Program-made: the position numbers and the translations under genes | Shown here: piece after piece, positions 33,901 to 43,996 of the stretch | Layout of the letters: each line of letters opens with the position of its first letter | Numbering within the stretch: the first letter of the stretch is position 1 | Assembly (NCBI GenBank): GCA_013115125.1 | Contig: JABANN010000264.1 | Coordinates: 1 to 45,959, forward strand | Direction of reading: 5' to 3' | DNA from: Perkinsus olseni | Taxonomy: Eukaryota; Perkinsozoa; Perkinsida | DNA length: 45,959 nucleotides | Notes under the pieces: model-generated | Databases searched by the model: none | What the model was told of the DNA's origin: nothing | Seen by the model: the letters and a program-made list of their open reading frames with translations, nothing else

Positions 33901-35053
33901 TGCCGCGCAAGACCTCGTCTTCTTTCGCCGGAAGAAGATTTCATAGTAACAACAAGTCTCACGTTTCGTTGGGTTCCCCACTCCTGTCGCCGACGTACGC
34001 CGAATACGCTCTCTGTCTTGTTGGATTCGTGATTATCCAAGAGAGTTCCGAGTCGGGAGTGAATAAGCAAACGTTGGCCGGAGCATGTGAGTGAAGCTCC
34101 GTGCCGTCTGTGGACAATGCGAGTTGGTGTGAATCTATGTCGTACTATAATGATTATCCCACGGGTTCTAGTACAGAGTTTGATAGAAAAGTCGCGAAGC
34201 GCGTCGACTGGCTATTACGGTTACTGCCAACTAGGATGGGATGAGAACAAACTCGCGATGGTCGCCCAGCAGGTGGGTCCTCGTTCGCCACCACGTCGGA
34301 AGAGCAAGTACATCGGCTGGGGGATGGGACGTTAGCTCTGGTTAACGAATCTGTGAGGAAGTTGGCACAGGTGAGCAATAAGTCGCTTGATTGTCTTCTC
34401 GCGATCACATAAGCTCGATCGAATCGCACCCGGCCGTCCTGCTGAATATACTGGAAATCGACAAAGAAAGAAGGGTTGGTCGTTCCTCCAGGCTTAGCAC
34501 AGAGATTCCTCTTCTGTCTTCGCAAGTTTCGTCGCCGTTGAATTCAACAACACTAGTGCGTTCAGCATAGGGCTGAGTTCTCTCGTATCTCCTCAGTGGG
34601 TGTGTGGTATCGGTGTAACCGTGGCATCATCAGGGGTGAGTTTGGCGGCCCTCAGCAACATCTGGCCCCAAATGTTCCAACTGAGGTAAGCGACGCTACA
34701 GGAGTTGCCTCCTGACGTTGTTCAGTAAATCGGAAGAATCTGATGCGAGAGAAGCTTCCGATGAAACTGATGAGAATCCGCCAGCTCGGGTGAGTTCTTC
34801 TTCGACTGCCATTCGCGATTCATTCAATTCACAGGGAGAGATTTCCGGTAAAAAGATTCCCGTTACTGCTAGGTGGCGATAGAGGGCATAAACGCCTCCG
34901 AAGTCACCATCCACCGCCCGCCGACAGACGCGGTCGTCACACCGCTCGCAAGCTCGCGTAGTGTACATACTATTGTGAGCAATAGTATCAGTGCTTTCCT
35001 GAAGCGAGCAGAATTCAATGGCGATGATGATACTGATGCTTCTGTAAGTTGAC
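30976..35053 (+). CDS. Endonuclease/exonuclease/phosphatase-fold protein, neutral sphingomyelinase-like
   Basis: At least ten exons run from ATG 30976 to TGA 35053. EEP-fold catalytic landmarks appear in order: LTVLTYNVDTA (first strand, Asn), DYDVVCLQEVFSSA (catalytic Glu), VIVCGDLNCSAFTLDEDKMD (GDxN), GAELRCDYVFLRDAPE and PIVSDHYGVQ (SDH, catalytic His). GDLN and SDHxG with a long linker resemble neutral sphingomyelinases, but other EEP enzymes are possible. An acidic low-complexity insert (KSADEKNDESLETEIADDEP) sits between GDLN and SDH. The C-terminal third has a hydrophobic segment (WVCGIGVTVASSGVSLAALS), a possible membrane anchor as in SMPD2, and ends FNGDDDTDASVS. Several introns hold tRNA-like or CGCCACGAAATT repeats. 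Exons between 31524 and 32130 and the junction around 32430-32590 are not resolved. Confidence 0.7.
31744..32211. repeat. Inverted pair of the CGCGCGCCACGAAA repeat, about 470 nt apart
   Basis: TTTCGTGGCGCGCG (near 31744) and CGCGCGCCACGAAA (near 32195-32209) are exact reverse complements. The second lies inside the 51-nt intron 32181-32231. The pair brackets poorly resolved exons of the EEP gene. Confidence 0.65.
32003..32040 (+). repeat. tRNA T-arm-like segment within the EEP gene
   Basis: GGTCCGGGGTTCGAGCCC lies about 45 nt downstream of TGGCTAGCAGCATGG, the spacing of tRNA B and A boxes. The stem pairing is incomplete. It falls in a probable intron. Confidence 0.45.
32181..32231 (+). repeat. 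51-nt intron carrying the CGCCACGAAATT motif
   Basis: This GT-AG intron joins RFSDAQ and VECAEPFQ in phase. Its interior reads TATCGCGCGCCACGAAATTC. The next intron of the same gene carries the same motif at a similar place. Confidence 0.7.
32307..32363 (+). repeat. 57-nt intron carrying the same CGCCACGAAATT motif
   Basis: The GT-AG intron joins WGWIWLW and VEWTFLRP in phase 0. It includes CGTCACTGCGCCACGAAATT, which recurs as an exact inverted copy near 33808-33831 in another non-coding stretch of the gene. Confidence 0.7.
32505..32570 (+). repeat. tRNA-like segment in an EEP-gene intron
   Basis: GGTCCCGGGTTCGATCCCTA (T-arm/B box) lies downstream of GGCTGACGAGATACTC and GTGGATCAGTAGG. It is a partial tRNA-like unit in the + orientation. 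Confidence 0.5.
33808..33831 (-). repeat. Inverted copy of the intron repeat motif
   Basis: ATAATTTCGTGGCGCAGTGA is the reverse complement of the motif in intron 32307-32363, about 1.5 kb away. It lies downstream of the exon ending NINHDDYDPQ, in what must be an intron. Confidence 0.65.
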
Positions 35054-36128
35054 TTCATGGCAAGATGGTGATTGTCTCTAGTTTAAGAGTGTTGAGTGTT
35101 TGACGAGGTCGAGGGTTGAAACACTACCCTGGGAATTTTGAAACACGCGTGGCAGAAGTATCGTCGAAAGTGGAAGACGAGTTGCTTGCAACCACTTCAT
35201 AGTTGACGAGTAGAAGCAAGAAACATTGAGTGCGAATAAACCTTCTATGAACAGAAACAATATCTCTGACTTCGTTCACGCAAAGATTCTGCAGAACCCC
35301 CTTAATCGAGGTCCACAGCAGTTCGAGGAAGGTGCACGACACATACTCTAGGTTCCTGCATGCATGCTACCCATTACTGAAAAGTAGCAGATCGCCATCC
35401 AGCTTGTTGCTCTTGGCATCAATTGACAAATATCAACGAGTTTTCCCTGTGGGCAGGATCGGCCGAGTTACGTCTTCGGGTCAATATAATTGGAACAATT
35501 ACCATTACAGTAGTTTCCTTTAAAGAGGGTCTCCATACGATTTGTGTGTGTTAGTTTCAAGTCCAAGGCCGTCGCCAACTTAGTTAGACACCTTATGCTT
35601 GGTAACATCACACTAATGAGAATGGTGGCAGGTATAGACCAATTTTTAACATTCACTTGCTCGTACAATTACATCATCGAATCATCAATGACATATCGCT
35701 ACAACTCACCATCCGCTTTCGCGATATGACCCTACTTCTTGTCCAGAAAAGCACATTCATTCGTTACAACTCTTTGTATTTTTCGGCCCCACGCACTCAT
35801 CGGGGATTTTCAAACTCAACAACGACGCCAGCAGAATCTAGACCTATTTGAACACACTTAAAAAGTTCACCAAACAATCATCAGCAGCAGCAGCACCAAC
35901 GCATTCCAGCGGACTGCTAACAACGACTCGAACGGAATTGCCAAAAAGTTGAACTACGCCACCACTGGCTCTTCTTGAACGACTTCAGGAGCTGATGCTC
36001 TCATTGCTATACTCGGATCGGAGGTGCTGAAACAACAGAACCGTCAAGATGTAATCAACAACACAGGGAGTGCGAGTCGATGGAAACAACGGGGAAGGAC
36101 AAGTAAGGCAAATTACATGGCAGGCGGT
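35054..36128. other. Intergenic region between the EEP gene and the GILT pair
   Basis: Both neighbours end here (convergent). Short open frames on both strands (35332-35523 +, 35468-35668 -, 35544-35729 +) show no domain or splice context. No RNA or repeat is supported. Confidence 0.45.
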
Positions 36129-37190
36129 TTACCTGTTTGCGGCCACTAGGCACGTGGGAGGCTGCTCATAATCGCCGTCGACCAGGAGCTTGCAAAGATA
36201 ACCCTGGAAATCTGTGTAGACGCTTGTCGGCAATGCTGTGCCGTCTAGCTGAGTCAGCAGTGGACCCTGAGCAGAGCCAAATACAGTCTGAAAAGGACTA
36301 AGACTGAGACTGAGAGGGCCTTCTTCCCGCAGCGGTTTCTAGGCAGGAGGACACCCCAGCGAGGAGCTACCACGAACAGGGAATCCAACAAAACCCTTAC
36401 CCCAGTGACCGGCATCGAAACCTCGGCAGTGGCGTTCTTCGACTGCATGAAGAGAGCTTGGTTCTTCGTGTAATTGTAGTGACAGTGTTCAACCGCGCCA
36501 AACTTAGCGCCCTAAAATAAAATACACTTCCACACAGAAATGACTTGAGATCAACCACCATAAGTAAACGGGAATCCACAAATTGAAGCCGAAAGGAGCA
36601 AAAACGTTGAAAACAGAATTTCTTAAGCAAGCTTCACGAAACGTTCGAAGGACACGGCCTACCGTGAAGCCTGGAACCACTCCAATACAGCCGGCTGCAA
36701 CTGCCTCTAGCTTGAATTGGAACTGAAGGCCGCGGGGAGCCATGAGATGCGAGACAGGAAGCGCTCGGTGCCTGCTCACCCAGAAAGCCATGACATCAGT
36801 GAAATTCTGCAACCTGTTGGTAATACACGCGACCGTAGCCAAAGCGCTGACAGCGTCGCCATCGAAGGCATCTGTGAGCGTCGAGTGCCAACGCCAACGC
36901 ATTAGCCCGCTGAAGCCCCTCACCAATGACACAGCGCTGATAGGCATTGAGAGCGCACTCAGAAGTGCCGTGGATGCAGGAGGCCCCTCCACCGAAGGAC
37001 GGTATCATTTGACCGTAGGGCACCAAACTTATGTTCAGATTAGCATACCTGGCTTAGATGAACTAGACAGGCAAGGCGAGTGATAGATCCACTGACCCCT
37101 TGAAAGAAGGCAAGGCGGGATTGAGTTGCTCACTGATGAACGTGATGCTGGCGGGGTCGAGAGAACCATAGTACCTACGTGTTGAGGGAA
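36129..37190 (-). CDS. GILT-family paralogue without the CxxC active site
   Basis: Exons align one for one with the neighbouring GILT gene. They read YYGSLDPASITFISEQLNPA, YANLNISLVPYGQMIPSFGG...SCIHGTSECALNAYQRC, DAFDGDAVSALATVACITNR, LEAVAAGCIGVVPGFT, GAKFGAVEHCHYNYTKNQAL and TVFGSAQGPLLTQLDGTALP to the stop at 36129. The GILT signature CxHGxxECxxNxxxxC is present, but LCPYC of the neighbour is LDPAS, so both redox cysteines are gone and VPW became VFG. It should therefore not act as a thiol reductase; it may bind ligands or be decaying, though the frame is intact. No own signal exon is visible: the first acceptor (37191) lies only 31 nt beyond the neighbour's stop, so the first exon may be shared or lost. 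Confidence 0.8.
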
Positions 37191-37221
37191 GGGCATCAGG
37201 GAGAGAGGATCAACCCAGACC

Positions 37222-38197
37222 CTACAAGCTGAGAGAGATGGTCGGTCGGCACACCCGAGGCATTTCGTAGCTGTTATTCTTCAGGTAGCCGCAAACGTAC
37301 CCTTTGAAATCGACGTAAGCGTCGGGCATCTGCTGGCCCTTTTCGTCCGTTAGCCAAGGGACGTACTGCAAGGAGTAGAAGTCGCTAACAAGCAGAGTTT
37401 CTGACAGTATCAGCACCTGCTTCGATGGTTCTAGGCTATCAGTCTCGTTCTTGGCGACCTCCTCGAGTCTGGCTGACCACTCGGGAGAGGTGTAGCACAT
37501 TTCAACCTCGGCAAACTTCAGGCCCTGAAGCTGACGATGGACGGAGCAACCGCGGGGTGAACGGCGATACATCGAAGTTGGTGTCCTCTAACACGCACAT
37601 CAGAGCGAACGTCTCCATCGGTATCTGCAACAGAAAAGTAGCGGTTGCGTTAACTCTCAGTTGGCTCACATAATCAACGCCGGTGAAGTTGTAATTTTGG
37701 AAAGCTTTTTCCATGCACAGGATAACCGGAAGGTACTTCGCTGGGTCGTTGTCGAAGACATCTGCGTTGTTATGAAGTCAAACCCTTGCCGAACTTGGTG
37801 AAGCTTACCAATAATGCATCGATGGTAGGCGTTTCCCGCACACTCGGTGTCACCGTGCTGACAAGTGCCGTTGCGGACGTTGCCATATGGGATAAGCTTC
37901 ATATCCAAATTCACGAACCTGAGCAGTTGTTGAATATTGCATTCGCACCGAGCTGGGGCTCTCACTTAGCGGTCTCTGGATCATCGATAAATGGAGCGAC
38001 CTGGTCAACCATGAACCTCTGACAATAGGGGCACAGAGTCTCGTAGTATCTGGAGAGAGTTGTTCGAGCAGAGAAGGGAGGGGACGATAGGCGTACAGTT
38101 GGAAGTGTAGCGCAGGGGAAGCCGGAGTTGAACTTTTGTAGGCTTTATAGCCAGCAAACGTTGCGACTGCTGCTATCGTAGAGACGATCTTGATCAT
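37222..38197 (-). CDS. GILT: Gamma-interferon-inducible lysosomal thiol reductase (GILT) family protein
   Basis: Seven exons (38197-38097, 38049-37966, 37918-37809, 37761-37670, 37624-37571, 37530-37417, 37365-37222) give 232 residues. The N-terminus MIKIVSTIAAVATFAGYKAY is a signal peptide or anchor. FQLYYETLCPYCQRF carries the CxxC active site. MKLIPYGNVRNGTCQHGDTE and CAGNAYHRC match the GILT signature CQHGxxECxxNxxxxC. YVPWLTDEKGQQMP matches the family VPW motif, and paired cysteines follow (CGYLK...RVC). NYNFTG and KNETDS are N-glycosylation sequons, fitting a lysosomal or secreted enzyme. Family members reduce protein disulphides at acidic pH. Start chosen at ATG 38197 because it leads the signal peptide. 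All introns are GT-AG, 39-54 nt. Confidence 0.9.
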
Positions 38198-38950
38198 GAT
38201 GACTAGGTGTGGGGGAAGTAACCAGCTCACGAGGAAGCGGAGGAAAGGAAGGGCAATGAGGGGCTTGTCCAAGCGCGACGAGACGGTTTCAGCACGCGTG
38301 CACGTCAAAAAGTATCTTGCGCATGCGTGCAGTAGACTTTTCATGTTACATTCCGGTCACCCTTCGATATTCCACCTACACTGCTATAAGTCTGAAAGTC
38401 TATACTACTTACTATCGATTGGTAGCCTGTGCTGCTGCTTGCGGGCGTTTGTCTGTCTGTTTGGCTGGTTAAGACCACTGATGAACTTTTCACTTGTGAT
38501 CCGTGTAATCTATCATGTCAGGCGTGCCCGTTTCCACCCAAAAAACAAGACTGCTACGCTTGGTAGCCGCATCGAGACAGAGCTGGTCGTCCGACCATGC
38601 GGATGCGTGCAGGATGTTGTAAAGACACTCGCAATCGTGTTCGTGTGAAGTAACCTGTAGTTTCGGCGGAGGCCACTGACCTAGTGTCTCCGACTCGGTT
38701 TTTCTATCGCTTCCGCTTCCTCTCGTTGTTGTTTCAGCGACAACTCTCTGCCATTGGTTGCAATTCTCACGGGAACGGTGAAAATGTTTCTCAGTGAGTT
38801 CTTGAGTTGTTCATCATTACGGCGCCGGCGTGTGGATCCTGTCGTCCATGTGCCTGCCGACATCATGTCGCTCGTCCAAGGACGGTGAACAATTATTCTC
38901 GCGCGCCACAAAATTAGAATCGTGCTGGTGTTGTTCGTCATCATGTTGTG
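38198..38950. promoter_or_regulatory. Divergent intergenic region of GILT and the EF-hand gene
   Basis: About 750 nt separate two divergent genes. An open frame at 38190-38648 has no domain. Near 38899-38915 lies CTCGCGCGCCACAAAATTAG, a copy of the intron repeat motif with one change. Promoters of both genes should be here, but no element is recognisable. Confidence 0.4.
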
Positions 38951-41900
38951 ATGGCCGTTGCCTCTCCCTATGAAAACGAGCTCGATGCAGCCATCGACAA
39001 ACTCCGGTCTCTGACGGCTAAGCAGGGTAAGTTCTCCCACACAATCAACTTCAAGTCGATCATCAAGTTACGCTAACCATAGAAGGATACTAACACTCTC
39101 TGTTGTTGTTTTTATTGTTAACAGGTTCCCTTGCAGCTTCGCGATCGGAGAGGACCCTGGCCATCATGTTCGGTGGAAAGAATAAGGCGAGAAAAGCAAA
39201 GCAGCGGCGTGTCGCTCAAACTGGTAGGCGGAACACTGCGGCCTGTTTCACGGAATATTTATGAAAAATTTTTTGGTGCAAATGTGAATACTGAGAAGAA
39301 CTCTGAATGATACGATCCTCGAGTAATTTCATAATTTTATCTTTCCGTTTCCCATACCAAATTTTTCAGTATTGTTTCTTGTTGAACACGACTTCTTCGC
39401 CTAGTGATGCGCCGTAGTATATGATGACAATCATGAGGACGTTGATTCGATGGTGAATATCCTTGCGACAAATTTATTTGCCACTTCATAGTTGGTGACG
39501 CTTAGAATAAGACAGAAGGTCTTCGCTATGAGAGGAGAGTTAATCATCAAGTTCCGCATAGAAGCCGGGCCTCACGCCAAAAAATCGTTCGTCTGCATGA
39601 TACCTTCCCAGTATTGCCATCGGCAACTACTTTTTCAGTTTCGTCTCATCCAAAAGCTTCGCCAACTTTCGCCCACCAATTCCAACGTAACAGGTAGTAG
39701 CCTGCGGTCATCGTCATCATCACCGCGGAACCGAACTTCTGGCAAATTCTGAGGTGGATGCGCTGCTTCTTTACCGCGATGTCTGTCAGTACAGTTAGAA
39801 ATGAACCGCTTGGGTGGTTCCTGTTTCTCATCTCGAACGCTTGCGGGATGAATCTTTGATAGTCGTCTTGTGAAGGAAATTCATGCTGTGTTAACCACGA
39901 TGAAAGGAAGTCTCTCTGGTTGAATGTACCCGTGAGGAGAGCTCTTTGGCAATCCGTTTAATCGCACTGCATGTCAACGCTACAGAGAGACCCCAACTGA
40001 GCCATTCGACAAGAGCCAAACTAAGCCGGAACAACCGCAGGCGTTGGACTATAAACTCACACACACAACACAAAACGCGATGAAAGATGTCCTTGGAACT
40101 AGGCCTTGTCGTACCCTAATTGTCTAATAAGAGCTGGGTCATGAAAATTGAGATCGGTTTTGATTGCAAGTTTGCAGTAAACTTAAGACAGTAGGCGCCC
40201 TCCTTTATAGCGATTCATTACTCGAGACCAATCCTTCACCTTTGGCAGGTACGAGGAGCTCTACAACTGCTACAGCAGCCCGAACCTCCTACCTTCGACT
40301 ATGGGCAAAGTAAAGCCTAAGATACGTGAAGCACGTAAACTGACGAGCGGACGGCGTGAAGAGAGAGGAAAGACACGTGACGCAATGTCAAACAGTTTTA
40401 TAACAAGAAGTAATTTGGTGATTCGTGGCGAGAGGGTCGAAGAAATGACGGCAGCGTTCGCTTCGGTGAGAGTAGCTCTGTGAGATGAGGAGGAAACGAC
40501 GGAGCGAGTTCTCTATTGCTACTGTGTGCGGTACTTTCGGATCATGGGTGTATTATTCCTCATACCACTCCTTCCGGAATCTTTTCCCCCAGCTCGACGA
40601 TTTGAAATGCCAGTCTGCGCGCGATGCATGGAGACGTCAATCGGCTGCAAGCGAATCACCTTTTTGTCGTGGACTGTCGTCGGTCTTCTCATCACCAAAA
40701 ATAGTTTTCTGATATTCTCCAGTGCCACTCGTACTGGCTATTTTCGAGCAGGTGATAAGCCTCGAGAAGCCGACCATTCTCGCGCAGCTCAGGGACGTAC
40801 TTTCCCGGAGAAAGTTGTTGAAGTGGAGCAGCGACCGCCGATGAGGTACTCGAGGTCTCGTGAAATCAATCTTGTGATGGTTGCCGGTACTGAGCGCTGC
40901 TTTCACTCTGAATTTGAGTACTACTGCATGGCCGTTGGAAGGGAATCACGGCGTTCGTGGTTACCTGTTTCCGGGAAGTTGTTGAACGTAGATAATGTTC
41001 AGAGGTTGCTAATGAGGGGGGGAGTTGGAAATTTCAACTCCCGTGGGGAGGAGAGTTTCCTGTTCTTCAGACGCCCTCGCGCGGCCCAGGAAATTGCCCG
41101 GTCGCGCCGGAATGCTATCAAGCGGAAGCTACTCGGACGTAGTATTATCTTAGGGAACGCTGAAGTCTGAGCCGCCACTGCGCCACGATATTTTTCACTT
41201 GCTAAAATTTTCAGAGTCTTCCTCAACCAGTTTGGCGAATGCTCCAAGGGTTGCTAAACCGTTGGCGGATGAAGAGTTGGAAGAGTTCAGAACACTACTG
41301 TTGGGATACTTCGGTAACATGCGTTCCGAAATGGATGGTATGAATAATTTATCAGAATTGGTTTACCGGAGAACTCGGAACTGAATGCGCCCTTCCTAGG
41401 TTGAATAGCAGAATTCGTTTCAGGGTCTCGTCGGAAGGCTCTGAAGTTCATCGACGACAACAGCTCTGGTGAAATATCGCGCTCGGAATTGCAGGCGGCG
41501 ATGTCGACACTTCTCACACGCGTCAGCCATTCTGGGAATGTGCGAACGAGCGTCTCATCGGAGGGCAGAGCGGCGGATGTGATCGAGGAAGGAGAAGGCA
41601 GGGGACCGCTTGTCGCCGCTTTCTTACGGATTTACTTCAGACGTCAGTAATCGATTCACGAAGTTGCTTGAGCACATTGGAAATAGCGCCTATTATACGG
41701 ACCGTTTGTTTAAAGTAAGTGGAAGAGATTGGCCCTCTGTGAGTTGCTTCGCTCCGCTAAGTTCTCTGTCGATTCATTTTCCTCGCGATTTTTGTGACTT
41801 GGATATGCTTGCTTATCGGCAGACACTGGATGCGGACGGCAGTGGGTCCATCTCTCCGAAAGAACTCCTACCTTCGCCTGAGCTCAGGCAGAAGGAGTGG

Positions 41901-43507
41901 AGTTTGATGACGACTGATGAGAAATGGAATCGGTGAGTCCCGGGCTCGATCCGAGTTCATGAGAGAGCCGACGCATTCAGTGGATGTATCTGCGTTTTCA
42001 CGACCTGAGTTTTTGGATTGTCGTGGGTCGTTCCAATTTAGTTACTTGGGGGAGTCTGTGCAGCACCCGGAGAAGCGCGCTTCGAGTGATGATGAAGACG
42101 ATGGTAGCGCTTTCACTTGCTTTACACTAGCGTTTCTCGATGGATTGGCGGCTCCTCTGAAGGCAGTGGGGTGAGCTGTATCTTCTTTCAGCGCATCATC
42201 CTCCTTCAACACGGCTATTAGTCCAGACTCGGGAGCCGCTATGGAGCGGTGAGTCCGTGCTTGCATGGGCTGCGTGGCTTGGCATGTCTGGATAGGGTGC
42301 GATCAGGACCGATAGCTCGGGATAAGGAGGCTCGGCTTCGACGTTTACTAAAGCTCGAGCGTGAGAAGAATTTTATGCGGCTGAAGGTAGCGTTGTTATC
42401 CCAGGGAAAGAAATCGACAGATACCGGGTAGTTCGGGATGTTGGGTAACTCGTATCATATTTGTCGCGACATTCAGTGCTTACGGCTTCCGAGCGCAGGA
42501 AGAGGTTAGGAATAAAGTCAAATCTATCAAGCTGTACTTGAAAGGTGAGGATAAAGTTCCGATACCGGGACTCGAACCCGGGTCGCCTGGGTGAAAGCCA
42601 GGTATCCTAACCAGCTAGACTATATCGGACTGGTATGTTATGTCACATGCTCACACCCATCCAATGCCAGACTTGAATCAATCCCGCCGTGATCTCCATC
42701 ATACCCGAGTGCACTTGGCTACTCTATTGAAGAGATCATCTAGGATGGCCGAGATACGCGCGAAGTAATGAATCATCGCTATTTCCCCCGACTGTAGGCA
42801 GCCTTCACAGCTGATGGTCGTCTGTGCATCTGCGGAATCAGAAGGCAGTAGGCCACGCTGCCGCATCCGTGAATCTCTACAGCTTAGAGGCATGCGTCCA
42901 ATTCGAAGTATGCATGAGTGGGAAAAGGCGAATGGCGTCGATCGGAGATCGAAGCCATGGTGAAAACTAGATGAATGGTGGAATTCGAACTCGGAGAGGA
43001 GTTTTCGATAATATAATTGTTCATGCACCTAGCTCAGAATGTACACGATCAATTGCGGCAGTGCTGTTGCACAGTTGATGATAATACCGTTCGTGGTCGT
43101 GTTATTTTTCAGGGCTGCCCTTGAGAAAGAGAGGCTGGTGGAGGAGGAGAAAGCGCGCAGGTAGGCAGCATCGGAGGTTACCGTGCGCGATGCTTCCCTG
43201 ATCCTCAGGGCAATCGTGAGTCAGCACCGATCAAATACGGTGCTATCGTCGGTGCAATTTGGCGTCGATGCTCTGGTGAGTTGGCCTCGCTGAGTTCATC
43301 ACGATCGATCGACGTGGATGGATGGGATTATTATTAGGTTATACCGGAGGAAATCGACGAAGATTTGTTGAGCGACAACGAGTCAGAGGACTCGGCGGAA
43401 ATAAGAAGACGGCAGCAGTTTGAGCGGAGACGATGTAACTTTAATAGGGGAAGGAGTAACGTGTTCCGAATGGATAGTTTCGATTCTCCGTTGGAGGAAG
43501 TGCATTG
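38951..43507 (+). CDS. EF-hand protein with basic and coiled-coil regions (hypothetical)
   Basis: Many phased exons run from ATG 38951 (MAVASPYENELDAAIDKLRS) to a stop at 43507 after RMDSFDSPLEEVH. Two EF-hand loops are seen: DDNSSGEISRSE (exon near 41425) and DADGSGSISPKE (near 41830), each with acidic residues at 1, 3 or 5, Gly6 and Glu12, so Ca2+ binding is likely. Before them come VKPKIREARKLTSGRREERG, EETTERVLYCYC, LDDLKCQSARDAWRRQ, ISLEKPTILAQLRDVLSRRK and ARSRRNAIKRKLLG. After them come ARLRRLLKLEREKNFMRLKV and LEKERLVEEEKARR, a charged coiled coil. A 24-nt intron (40466-40489) is in phase. Intron 41139-41214 carries the CGCCACGA repeat. The 683-nt intron 42429-43111 contains a tRNA-Glu gene. 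Exons between 39240 and 40240 are not resolved. It could be more than one gene, but the phases at 42428/43112 and 43161 link the last parts. Confidence 0.58.
41139..41214 (+). repeat. 76-nt intron carrying the CGCCACGAtATT motif
   Basis: The donor GTAGTATT and acceptor TTTTCAG join RKLLG and SSSTSLANAPRVAKP in phase 1. The interior reads CCACTGCGCCACGATATTTT, matching introns 32181-32231 and 32307-32363. Confidence 0.6.
41930..41960 (+). repeat. T-arm-like segment at an intron donor of the EF-hand gene
   Basis: GTGAGTCCCGGGCTCGATCC starts at a GT donor after the exon ending TDEKWNR and contains a B-box-like GGCTCGATCC. It is a weak tRNA-derived candidate. Confidence 0.35.
42557..42629 (-). 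tRNA. tRNA-Glu (UUC)
   Basis: A complete cloverleaf folds on the - strand. The acceptor stem TCCGATA/TATCGGA has seven pairs with discriminator A. The D arm has TAGTCTAGCTGGTTAGGATA, the anticodon arm CCTGG-CTTTCAC-CCAGG gives anticodon UUC, and the T arm is CCGGGTTCGAGTCCCGG. A and B boxes are intact, so it is probably transcribed by RNA polymerase III. It lies antisense inside a 683-nt intron of the EF-hand gene. Confidence 0.96.
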
Positions 43508-43547
43508 ATATAGTGGGCCTGGCTTCCGTAGTATTTCGGAGATAGCT

Positions 43548-43889
43548 ATGACGCGTGTTGTCACCATGAGAATATCGAGTGGGGGTGTCTTGGTCCTCTA
43601 ATGGTTGGCTTCTACGAAATTGAACAGTTATGCTCTCTTTTTTGTGATAACTTTTTGCCAGTTATGGCGGGTATCAGCGGTTCTGTTGTTGGCCAGAGTG
43701 CTCGACTTGTCGTATGTCAGCGGCAATCGAGCCCTTGGCAGCGGACGTCAGGAGTCGATTCGCTCAAAGCACTCACTCGGACCAGAACCAGGCTATTCGC
43801 TTCACGAGGAGCGCTACTCCCACTCAAGAATGATTTACGGGAGATGTGGTATGTATCATGTACTAGACTTGAACGATGGCGCCGTGTAA
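43548..43889 (+). CDS. Small membrane or secreted protein (hypothetical, 90 residues)
   Basis: Exon 1 (43548-43592, MTRVVTMRISSGGVL) and exon 2 (43662-43889) are joined by a 69-nt GT-AG intron in phase 0. The joined N-terminus continues LWRVSAVLLLARVLDLSYVS, a hydrophobic signal or anchor. The remainder is polar (SIRSKHSLGPEPGYSLHEER) and ends NDGAV. The intron begins GTCCTCTAATGGTTGGCTTC, which resembles a tRNA D-arm/A box. No family recognised. A competing + frame (43601-44122) covers the same region but lacks support. Confidence 0.45.
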
Positions 43890-43996
43890 TATTCGTCCTA
43901 CTGAAGCCGTTTGAGTTGGAGAAAATGCGGATGGTGTGGTATGACATAATTCTGCACGCATGCACAAGAGCATTTTGTTCCAAACAATACTGCCAA

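Noticed and set aside
40526-41170. 214-codon continuous + frame read as a single-exon gene
   Set aside because: Neighbouring frames join better by phased introns (EETTERVLYCYC, LDDLKCQSARDAW, ISLEKPTILAQL), so only its 3' part is likely real coding.
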